Assembly (NCBI RefSeq): GCF_963678635.1
Contig: NC_087063.1
Location: 57,296,759-57,360,758, forward strand
DNA: 64,000 nt
Origin: Symsagittifera roscoffensis
Taxonomy: Eukaryota > Xenacoelomorpha > Acoela > Convolutidae
Direction: 5' to 3'
Positions within the stretch are counted from its first letter, which is position 1; each line of letters opens with the position of its first letter. The position numbers and the translations under genes were made by a program. Of this stretch, positions 55,370-64,000 are shown in pieces. A model generated the notes under the pieces. That model had not been told where the DNA came from, searched no databases, and saw nothing but the letters and a program-made list of their open reading frames with translations.

Positions 55370-58300
55370 ATGCCGAACTCTACTTCTATCGCGACACCTG
55401 TTCCTTGCCAGCAGTGCGGAAAAATACTGAGCTCTAAAAGGAACTTGAGAAGACATGAGCAAAAAGTTCACAAGATCCTTCCTCCCCCTCCTCCTCAAAC
55501 TGTTTGCGATGAGTGTCTAGAGTCATTCGAGAGTTTGTCGGAAGCCCGAGAGCACGTCGAGCTGGTACATGACATGACTTCGAATAGTCATTGTATCTAT
55601 TGCCATACAATATTTCTCACCGCGGAAAGCTATGGACAACACTTGCTGAAGAAGCACGCATTGCCTGTTTGGGACGGCATTGAGACGACGTCTTCCGCTG
55701 CCCCAACGGAAAGCGCGTTCAGAGGCAAATTGCGTCGATACGATCTCAAAGTTGGTGAAAAAGAAATGGATTTGCTTCAAGTCATGATGCAAAACAAGGA
55801 GGAAATAGATGCTCTTATACTGGAAAGGGTCAAAGAGGGTCCGAACAAGGTGCAATTCCATGTGGAAGTGGGAATGATCAAAATTCCCACTGTGCAAGAC
55901 GGGGACAGTGGAAACTTCGAAAGGACCATGCTGTTTCTGAACACTAAGACATTGACAGTGTACTTCGAGGGAATAGCTGGGGTTCAATTCTTGGAACTGA
56001 TTGAACATATGGTCGACCAAGTCAATTCGTTCTCTTCTCATGGTAGCGGATGGATTATTGACAGAATTGAAAAATTGCAAATCAGTTTCGCGGCCTTCTC
56101 ACCAATAAGAGCAGGATCCTACCTCGAGCTACCTGATGCACTCAGCGCAGCATCTACTCTGCTCACAAATATCAACACTAAAGATGATGACCGTTGCTTT
56201 CTCTACTCCTTTGTTGCCGCATATCACAATGTGAATCAGCCGGCCCTCTACCCCACATCTAGACGGTGGCTGGAGAAAAACAAAGTCTCAACCTACAATC
56301 TCGACAAAGAAGGAATTGTGAAAATCAATGGGGAATACGAAATGCCAATGGGTCTGATGGATATGGACAGATTTGAAAAGTTGAACAATTGTCAAATCAA
56401 CGTCTTCCGGTAAGCAAATTCTAATTTCCTTCTAAAAATTTTAAAATTCCTTCAATAATGTTCTTCACCTATTCAAACACCCTTTTTATTTCATTTCAAA
56501 CCTAGGTATAAAAATTATTTTTCTGTTCAGGTACAACGATGGCGAATTGTTGCCCATAAGAGTATCGAGCAGATTCACTACTAGCCTGATTGTGGACTTG
56601 TTGCTGCTGACAGATGGATCAAAATATCACTATGTGTTGATAAGTGATCTCCAGAAACTGGTCGAGTACGTGCGGCACAAAGTGCACCGATTTCAATCTG
56701 AGATTTGTCGCAAATGTTTCCACACATGCGCTTCATTCGAAACTTTGAGAAGACATCAAGAACTGTGCTACCAAGACGAAGATGTCGTCATAACAATGCC
56801 CAAGCCGGGAAAAGATGACCACAAGTTCAAAAACTTAACAGCTCGTTGGTACGTACCCAGAGTAATCTACTTTGATTTGGAGTCACTGCTCTTACCAGTA
56901 TACGGACCGCAACCTGATCCGCGAAAATCTAGCACGCAAACAATTGAAATCCATCAACCGTGCGGCTACGCGTTAGCAGTAATCGAATTTGGGAAAAAAG
57001 ACCTGTTAAAGTTTGAGCTTAAAAGAGGACCGAATGTGATGGAAGAGCTAATTAGCTCCCTTGAATCGTTAGCGAGACAAATTTACGTAGAAAAAAGGAA
57101 ATATTACACTTTCACTGGTATAACAGACCAGGAACGGGAAGATGCTACAATTTGTTGGATATGCGAGAATGATTTTTCCGACAATGATCAAGTGGTACTT
57201 GATCATTGCCATTACACCAACAAGTTTCTGGGTTGGGCACACAATGAGTGTAACGTTAATAGAAAAACAACAAATTACATTCCAGTGGTAGCTCATAATT
57301 TGTCAAATTATGATTTACACTTTATAATCAAAGCGCTGGCAAAAAGCGATTCGGAAAACACTTTTTCCGTAATACCCGCATCTGAAGAAAAATATATATC
57401 CTTGACAATCTCAGTCTACATAAAAACGTACACGGACAAAAACGGAAAAATCAAAAAACTCTACGAAAATCTGAGATTCATCGATTCGTATAGGTTCATG
57501 CTGGCATCGTTGGCAAAACTTGTCGATAATTTGCCCAACGAAAAGTTTTTTCTGCTGGAGAACTATTTTGAAAAACTCGGCCACTCACGTGAAAAAGTCA
57601 GTCTGTTGAAACAGAAAGGGCATTACCCCTACTCATACTTCAACTCATTCGAAAAATTCCGAGAAACTCGCCTTCCCCCACGAGCAATGTGGAAAAATAG
57701 TCTAACAGGAGGGGATGTGAGTGTTTCAAGAAGCGAGTACAATCATGCCCTTAAAGTTTTCACCGAACTGAAGTGTGGCTCACTTGGTGATTACCACGAC
57801 TTGTACTTGACTACAGATGTGCTATTGCTTGCTTCCGTTTTCGAAGCTTTTCGTGAAGTTTGCTATCAAACATACGGGCTGGATTGCGCCTGTTACTTCA
57901 CGGCAAGTAACCTTTCCGGGGACGCCTTTCTAAAAGTTTGTAAGCCCGAACTGAAACTCTTAACGGACCGTGAACATCTAGACCTTGTGCAGCGAATGAT
58001 ACGAGGAGGCATGTCGTCGATTTACGCGCGCCGATTTTACAAAGCAAACAATAAATACCTCGACGATTTTTCGCCCTCAGAACCATCAAGCTACATCCTC
58101 AATATTGATGCAAACAATTTGTACGGGGGGATAATGAAACACTGCCCTTTGCCCTTAAACGATTTTTCAATAGTTGAAAAAAGTCTGGCAGACATACTGC
58201 TCACCAGCGAAACATCAGAATGGGGTTATATAGTTGAAGTCAATTTAACCATACCCGAAGAGCTTCACGACTTCTTTGCTGATTACCCCCTTGCCCCCTC

Positions 58301-59950
58301 TCGTGAAGTAGTGGACATCGGTGCAATGAGCAACGAGCAAGTCGACATGTTGGGAAAATTGGGAATCACCACACTGCCAAAAGTGCCAAAGCTTCTACAG
58401 ACCTTGCATCCTAAAGAAGGTTATGTTTTGCACTACCTTACCCTAAAATTGTACCATGAGCTAGGAATGAAAATAACTCACCTCGGAAAAGTTCTTCAGT
58501 TCCGCCAAAGTCACTGGATGGCAGCCTTTGTCGACCTCAACACCCGCCTACGAAAAGCCGCGGTAAATAAATTCCAGGAGAACTTCTACAAGCTAATTGT
58601 TAATTCAGCTTTCGGTAAGACAATGGAGTCTAAGTTAGGAAGAAAGAAGCTGGAGATTGTAAGGAATGAGAGAGAACTTTTACAAAAAACAGCTCTGAGC
58701 ACAATGAAAAGCTTTCAAATCATTGACGATCAATTAGCCACAATTAGCTTTTCAGTAACAAAAATATTGTGGGATAAACCTATGATAGTTGGTGCGACCA
58801 TCCTAGACCTCGCCAAGCGTTTCATGTTTCAGTTTCACTATCAAAAAATGAAACCAAATCTAAACTTGGAACTCCTTTACTCCGACACGGATAGTTTTAT
58901 TTACGCCATAAAAACTGATGACGTTTACCGAGACTTGGAGAAAATAAAAGCTGATTTCGACTTTTCAAATTACGATAAGGACCATTTCTTGTTCGAGGAT
59001 ACCAACAAGAAAGTTGTGCTGAAGTTCAAAGACGAGACTGGTGGGAAGCCGATCAGAGAATTCATCGCCCTAAAACCGAAACTATATTCGGTCGTCCTTA
59101 ATGGTAAATAAAATTTAAGCCACCCTTCCACCCCCCATTCCTACCTTTTACAGAACAAAAATACCACCACCAACCTACCTACACCCCTTAATTTGTTGCA
59201 TTAAACTATGGGCATTTAGCTGATTTAGGCAACATTATACAATGTTGCCTAAACGTTGATTTATCTGACAACATATTCCCTCTTGTTTCCTCTTTTTTAA
59301 TCATAATTTAGAGTCTTCTGCTCTTTTTTGGTAAAATGAATCAAATTTTGTTCGGTATAAATTGAGTTGCTGAAGTGAAATGAAGCTATCCCCAACGTTG
59401 TAGAAAAGAATAATAATTTTGCTATTGTTTAGAAGGCACTCAAAAATTGAGTGCCAAAGGAATTAAACGGAGTGCACAGAGAGAACTGGTCCACCAAACC
59501 TTCAGGGACACATTATTCACTGGAAAAACAATGAGAGTATACAACTATAATATAGTTTCGAAAGGTCACACCAATATGACAGTGAAACAAAACAAACTTG
59601 CATTATCACCATTCGACTCAAAACGTTTTCTACTTTTCGACGGAATTTCGACAGTGCCCTTTGGCCATAAAGCCGCTGAAGAAAATGCTTTTCTAGAAGA
59701 CATTTACATGGACACCGAGTGGGCCAACTCATACAATGAAACTGATAACAGTTCTCCCGATTTTACACTCCCGGATTGGGGATTTTTACAGCGGCCCTAC
59801 TCAGAAGCAGAGCTGCAAGAAGAAGAAGAAGCTTCTAGTAGCCGAGTCCGTGAACGTCCCCCTATAAAAAACCCATTTATTTTATCTGAAGCTTCAGAAG
59901 AACGACCATCTAAAAAACACCGCAAAGAAAACCAAAACAATAAACATTAA
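55370..59950 (+). CDS. Protein-primed family B DNA polymerase with zinc fingers and endonuclease VII-like domain (three exons)
   Basis: Exons 55370-56409, 56531-59103 and 59433-59950 join in phase (introns of 121 and 329 bp, GT-AG, phases 2 and 1) to 1376 codons. N-terminus: C2H2 fingers at residues 13-34, 46-67 and 75-96; a fourth C-rich finger at 406-426. Exo I is in YFDLES (Asp462, Glu464), Exo II in HNLSNYD (603-608), an SLAKL motif at 673, and Exo III in YLTTD (772-776). Between Exo I and Exo II lies a treble-clef endonuclease VII/HNH-like unit: CWIC (555-558), DHCH (571-574), AHNECN (584-588). Polymerase motifs: A DANNLYG (873), B KLIVNSAFG (1034-1042), C SDTDS (1131-1135), KLY (1197-1199). 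All catalytic residues appear present. The enzyme copies DNA with proofreading; protein priming is a family inference. Known relatives are virus- and Polinton-like PolBs scattered through invertebrate genomes. The acidic, Ser-rich C-terminal 70 residues end in a basic patch (RPSKKHRKENQNNKH). Confidence 0.85.
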
Positions 59951-60041
59951 AGTCTGAAACATATATTTTCAGATGATTTTTACTCTTCGTCCTTTTTATA
60001 CTTCGACTTGTATATGTTTTGGTTTTTACCAATTTACAACT

Positions 60042-60047
60042 AATAAA
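60042..60047 (+). terminator. AATAAA polyadenylation signal of the PolB gene
   Basis: AATAAA in CTAATAAAATAC, 92 bp after the stop codon at 59950. Confidence 0.45.
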
Positions 60048-60329
60048 ATACTCGTATTGAGCTCAATCACTGTTTTAACATAAATAGCTTCAGGCAAATA
60101 AACTAGTAGACACAAACCAAGTGTTAATTCAAACAAATGTGTGAAATCCTTAGGCTTGTTTTGAATAATAAACTTTAATAGCATGACAAATCTTTGACGA
60201 AAAGAAAGAAAGCCAGGAAATGATATCCACATGAAACTAGGACGAAAAAAGAAAAGTTCAGGAATTAGGACGATTAATTTTAATTATCGCGGGAAAAGGG
60301 ACCGCTTTCAAAGGAATTAGAAGGAATTA

Positions 60330-60540
60330 TTGTATCGCGTCCCGGTTGTTGAGCTCAGCTTAACAAGATCCTAAGGAGGGGGTCTTTTACTTTAGGGGTG
60401 GGAACTTGCGATCATTTACAAAATCCTAGGATAGGGGTCCTCCAAAAAATTAAGGACCCCTTTCCTAGGATTTTGCTTTACGTGAGGACCCCCCCCTTAG
60501 GAAGGACCCCCCCCCCCTTAGGATCCGGGACACGATACAA
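60330..60540. mobile_element. MITE-like element with TA target site next to a GPCR exon
   Basis: 211 bp. TTGTATCGCGTCCCGG at the left is mirrored by CCGGGACACGATACAA at the right, one mismatch in 16, each flanked by TA (60328-60329, 60541-60542). The interior is built from AGGACCCC..CCTTAGGA and AAAATCCTAGGA inverted pieces. A TA target site suggests the Tc1/mariner type. Confidence 0.7.
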
Positions 60541-60569
60541 TACTACTCATCTTGCAAGTTGTCCGCAAG

Positions 60570-60920
60570 AAAAATTCCGAAATCACAGACTACTTATCAC
60601 GTGACCGTACCACCAGTGCAAAACTTGCGACAAAAGATCAGATTACGAGCAAAGTTGATGCCGACATTCGTGAAGAGTCCGATATAAAACTGCAAACAAG
60701 CGCAGGAAACAGGGGAGGATCCGCCGATATCCGTGAAACTATGGAAATGCCACAACGGCAACAAAATAGAATGGACGGAACAGTGACAGCCTGCTCGTCC
60801 ATTTCGGCTTCGGGGACTTCGTCTAGGAATAGCGGCCGTATGAGGGTTTATGGGGCGAAAGGAGTATACGTGAACCGGACTGCGAGTATCGACATTCAGC
60901 GACTTAAGAAATTCAAACAG
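60570..60920 (+). CDS. Class A GPCR, probable intracellular loop 3 exon
   Basis: An open frame, hydrophilic and Ser/Arg-rich (DRTTSAKLATKDQITSK, CSSISASGTSSRNSGRMR), ends with IQRLKKFKQ and a consensus donor (CAG/GTAAGG) at 60920 in phase 0. The last exon at 62989 starts in phase 0 with TM6 (MLNLFMLLLVSFLLLMTPFR), so a basic loop end would be followed directly by TM6, as in class A receptors. The 5' boundary is uncertain: the frame is closed by TAG at 60519, and the only nearby phase-0 acceptor is a weak GCAAG at 60569, just inside the MITE edge. Confidence 0.5.
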
Positions 60921-62988
60921 GTAAGGCTCACCTGACAACGACAAATGTTCCAAAACTTGACAACAGTTTTTCAAGCAACTTGAGGCAGTGCTAGCCATAT
61001 TTTGTGGTCAAAAGGTTTCAAAAAGTGTTTGAAACCGGAATTTCTGACACCCGAAATCAAAAGTTTCCTTGTTTTTTTTTCTCTTTGATGCTTCCAGTCA
61101 ATGTTTCCAGTCTAGGTTATTTTTCAATTATGCATGTTTTCCAAATCTGGTTTCAAAATATTAGCACCCTTTGATATTTTTGTTTGAAATCTATTCCTTT
61201 AGTGCGATGCACCTCTGAAAAGAGCTCTGTTTAAAAACTCTGGTATAGAAACTCTGATAACACTAATTTTGAAATTTATCCGTTTTTTTTATGTTTCTAC
61301 TCCATCAACCTTAAAATACGGTCGGATTTTCTCTGATACGAGCGGTCTAATTATTCAGACTTTCGAAGAAAGTGAAGAATATGTATGCTCGGGGTGTTTT
61401 TTTTATATTCTGACCAATTTCGCAAAACTCTTTGCTCTCTCGGGGGATTTATTGCTTGATCTTATTGAGTCCAGCCGGGTGAGCACACCATTATGGTCTT
61501 CTGCCATTAGTCAGTCTAAGCTAATTGCTTCCTTTTGTACGCATTGCGATTTTTCGCGCACTACAAAAACGATCCAAACTGAACTGAGGCAAAAAGCTAA
61601 TTGGTCTTATTTTCATACACGCCTCAAGTTTTATCACTTAGTTTGGATATTATCAACCTAAAATTCATAGTTTTTATTTTACTTTATTTTGGTTTTTTTC
61701 CGCATTGGTTTTTTTCCACTTCCACCATATTTTCATTTTAATTTTGAAAAACTAAATTTACGTTTCAAAAACCTAGACATTTTGCATGGTGAACGAAATA
61801 ACTATGATGAAGACATCTAGTATTCATACCCTACATCAGAACTTTACGCATTCATACATAAAAAAAACGTAGGACAACTGAGAAACTGGAATATTTGATG
61901 AGAAACTGGAATATTTGAAACTGGAATATTTGAGTGGTGGTGGGGGCGGAGAGGGGGCGGAAATTAGTTTTAGATGATTTTTGTGGTCTAGAATGTTATC
62001 AATCAAATCGTTTCCCATGTAACTCTCAGACAACAAAATTTAAAAAAATTTAATTGAAGTCCATTGTTCTAAAGTTTATTATAGTCAATTAAATTGATTT
62101 TTTTTTTCAATTTATTTTAATTTTGCTTCGAGCAAAACTTTGCAAAAACTTCAGCTTTTTTCTAATGAGTAATGCAGAAATTTGCATAACGGGCGTACGG
62201 CTCACTCGATTTTTAAATCTAAGCTTTCAAACAGAAACAATTTCACCCCAACATTTTTGCTCCCCCCCCCCCCCCCTCAAACATAACATTGGCCCCTCTA
62301 TCCCTTACCCCCGCCAACAACTGCGAACTAAATATCCCCCATCAGAATCAAACCCTCTCCCGGGTTGTAATTTCTGAAGCCTGCCGAAGCGTCTTAATCG
62401 ATCTTATCAATTTTTAAACATAAGCTTTCTCCCGTTGCAAAACGATTTCATGCCCCCAACATTTGCTCTTTTGCCCCATTACCCCCTATCGTTTGCCCTT
62501 TTGTCTTTGTCCCTTTTTTGGCGATTTTTTTTGGCGCTCGTTTTTTTTTGACGTGTGAGCGCGTTTTTTTTTGGCGCGCGCTCACCCGTCACAATTAGTA
62601 TATATTGATGCCGAAAGCTTATTAGTCGCTAATAAAGCGCCTTACTTTATTTTGAGCGTGGCGGTCAAAAGATACTGATATTTTATCGAGATGGTTGAAA
62701 AACATCGAACTTCGGTCAAAGATTGTCAAAACTTACTGAAGATGGTCGAAATCTCAAGTTAAAACCTCGAACTGGGTCTATTTAATGCTTTGGCGGACTT
62801 CGGAAACTGAGTTGGTCGAATTAAAAAAAAGTCGACACAAATTTCATTTTTTCTCGGAGAAGCCCCCCTTCTTTCTTTCAAAAACCCTAAATTGTATCAT
62901 CCTTATGATAATCACCATTTTGCGAGTGGGATCCTCTAACCCCCAAACCTTTTTGCAATTCGTGTTCACTCTATCTTTGTTTTTCCAG
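60921..62988. other. Probable GPCR intron, 2.07 kb, with simple repeats
   Basis: Bounded by GTAAGG and TTTTTCCAG. Contains three tandem copies of GAGAAACTGGAATATTTGA-like sequence (61880-61934), a poly-C run at 62266-62276, and a T-rich stretch with TTTTTTGGCGC-type sites (62519-62585). The 130-codon frame at 61269-61661 has no recognised domain. Confidence 0.5.
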
Positions 62989-63255
62989 ATGCTGAATCTG
63001 TTCATGCTTCTGCTCGTCTCCTTCCTCCTCCTCATGACCCCCTTCAGACTCATCACCCTCTCCATGTCCATCATGCACAATCTACTCCACCACTACCCCA
63101 CAGGATACACAGCACTCGCCCTCACCCTCTCCTATCGCACTTCAGCTGTGGTGTTTGCCAGCAATAGTATCGTCAACCCCATTCTCTTCAATGTCCTGTC
63201 GTCCAGATTCAGGCAAGAAATTATACTTAACAGATCAAACTTGAAATCACTCTGA
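62989..63255 (+). CDS. Class A GPCR, last exon (TM6, TM7, C-tail)
   Basis: The acceptor TTTTTCCAG/ATG gives phase 0. Residues 1-30 form TM6 with Pro18 in LLLMTPFRL (6.50 Pro). TM7 follows with ASNSIVNPILF, that is NPxxF (7.50 Pro), then helix 8 SSRFRQEI, and a short tail ending at TGA. The TM6 Pro and NPxxF are class A landmarks; the SNSIVNPILFN...FR pattern resembles peptide receptors of the TRH/neuromedin-U type, a guess by resemblance. It could also be part of a different receptor from the exon at 39306. Confidence 0.7.
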   Translation: MLNLFMLLLVSFLLLMTPFRLITLSMSIMHNLLHHYPTGYTALALTLSYRTSAVVFASNSIVNPILFNVLSSRFRQEIILNRSNLKSL

Positions 63256-64000
63256 TATGAGACAACTTTGTAGTGGAGCGCTAACTCACTATTTGTCGAT
63301 TTAAAAATGAATCTAACAAGTAGTTTAAGGTTACCAACAAACATTAAGTGTGGTCAAACCTTGTCCAAAACGTTCACCCTGGATTTTTCTAATAAAACGA
63401 GAAAAAAATCTAGTTTCGGGTAACTTAGAGCTTTTTGCTCGCTAGCTGAATGCGAAGGCTTTCCTTACAAAATTCTGTAAGGTTGTTAAAGTTGTTAATT
63501 TTTCTGCATATGAAAAAAAAACAATATATTTCAGCGTATCCGGTTTGCATCGCACAGAAATGCATATATGAAGTAGAATATGGTCAAGAGATAACATGGA
63601 CGGCTGGGGTGCAATAAATAGAAGGTTCGAATCTGGTCAAATAGTTACCAGATTCAATTAGTTACTAGTAATCTGTTCAGAGTAAAAACAAATAATTATC
63701 TTTGTTCTTAAACTGATATTCCCGGGTTGACGTCCATAGAAGGAAAACCCTTATCATACAAGTTCATATATGGATTCTATGGAAAAATGCTTATCCTACA
63801 ATTTTCATACAAAATTTAAAAACTGTTTTAAAAATTTATAAGATTCATTTTTTTATTAGACTCAATTGAAGCTTTCTGGTCATGTACAAAATGATGAAAA
63901 AATTTAAATGAAAAAATGGTTATCATACAACTTTCATGTATGAAAATTGTATGATAAGCATTTTGTTAAAAGAATTTTTTCTAAAATTTTTCTAGAAACA
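63256..64000. other. 3' flank, AT-rich, with TTATCATACAA repeats
   Basis: Sequence after the GPCR stop. AATGCTTATCCTACAATTTTCATAC and relatives recur from 63750, culminating in the palindrome listed next. No gene seen. Confidence 0.4.
63920..63957. repeat. Near-perfect 38-bp palindrome
   Basis: TTATCATACAACTTTCAT, a 2-nt loop (GT), then ATGAAAATTGTATGATAA: 18-bp arms with a single mismatch. Confidence 0.85.

Noticed and set aside
50000-61000. A complete Polinton/Maverick
   Set aside because: No retroviral-type integrase, FtsK-like ATPase, cysteine protease or capsid genes and no terminal inverted repeats were found around PolB. Only a Polinton/virus-like polymerase lineage is claimed.
61269-61661. 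130-codon frame between GPCR exons
   Set aside because: No transmembrane pattern matching TM3-TM5 and no domain; lies in the region between two exons joined in phase without it.
63610-63650. tRNA-like GGTTCGAATC string
   Set aside because: No acceptor, D-arm or anticodon arm can be fitted around it.

Overview
The window looks like an AT-rich, repeat-laden stretch of an invertebrate animal genome. The evidence is GT-AG introns, a split rhodopsin-class GPCR gene, metazoan-type Ty3/Gypsy and Jockey/CR1-like retroelements, hAT-type MITEs and a 200-N scaffold gap (51589-51788). I cannot name the species. No bacterial operons, rRNA, tRNA or CRISPR were seen. Only four loci look like plausible intact coding sequence: a 127-aa orphan ORF (1524-1907), exons of a peptide-type GPCR (39306-39711, about 60570-60920, 62989-63255), a 214-aa orphan ORF (52787-53431), and a three-exon protein-primed type B DNA polymerase gene (55370-59950, 1376 aa).

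Left third (1-33.3 kb). This is a retroelement cluster bracketed by inverted relics of one small C2H2 zinc-finger gene (1-390 on minus, 32780-33300 on plus). Element I (2417-8869, minus) is a structurally complete but coding-dead Gypsy element with 211-bp LTRs, a PBS, a PPT and an inferred 5-bp target duplication, inserted in a ~36-bp AT-rich minisatellite. Element II (plus) is a second Gypsy family with 241-242-bp TG...CA LTRs. It is present as a deleted copy (11970-13283), a copy with both LTRs (17966-24510) and a recombined copy (25806-31508). Two rounds of segmental duplication are readable. One joins element II RT to element I gag at about 13283 and repeats about 5.6 kb. A later one repeats about 7.0 kb, copying the same frameshifts and stops into both II-b and II-c.

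Middle (33.3-51.5 kb). Mostly non-coding, AT-rich sequence carrying small elements: a 1.2-kb element with ~110-bp inverted termini (36706-37892), three related hAT MITEs with 8-bp target duplications (two perfect, one 7 of 8), a foldback element (42062-42308), a 21-bp CACGTG-containing repeat, a dead Jockey/CR1-like RT (minus, 47.5-49.2 kb), an ORF1p-like relic (minus, 50.3-50.8 kb), and four copies of a conserved 22-bp motif (49441-49919). The first exon of the GPCR (TM1-TM2) lies at 39.3 kb and its last two recognised exons at 60.6 and 63.0 kb, so this region may be intron. TM3-TM5 were not found.

Right part (51.8-60.1 kb). This is the most interesting locus. A PC4-like ORF (minus, running into the gap) is divergent from the 214-aa orphan ORF, which is followed by the DNA polymerase gene. 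The polymerase has three N-terminal C2H2 fingers, a fourth C-rich finger, an endonuclease VII/HNH-like Zn domain set between Exo I and Exo II, and an apparently complete set of exonuclease and polymerase catalytic motifs. It belongs to a virus/Polinton-like PolB lineage that is widespread in invertebrate genomes, but here it is interrupted by two phase-consistent spliceosomal introns. That suggests long residence in, or domestication by, the host genome. No capsid, packaging ATPase, protease or integrase of a full Polinton is visible.
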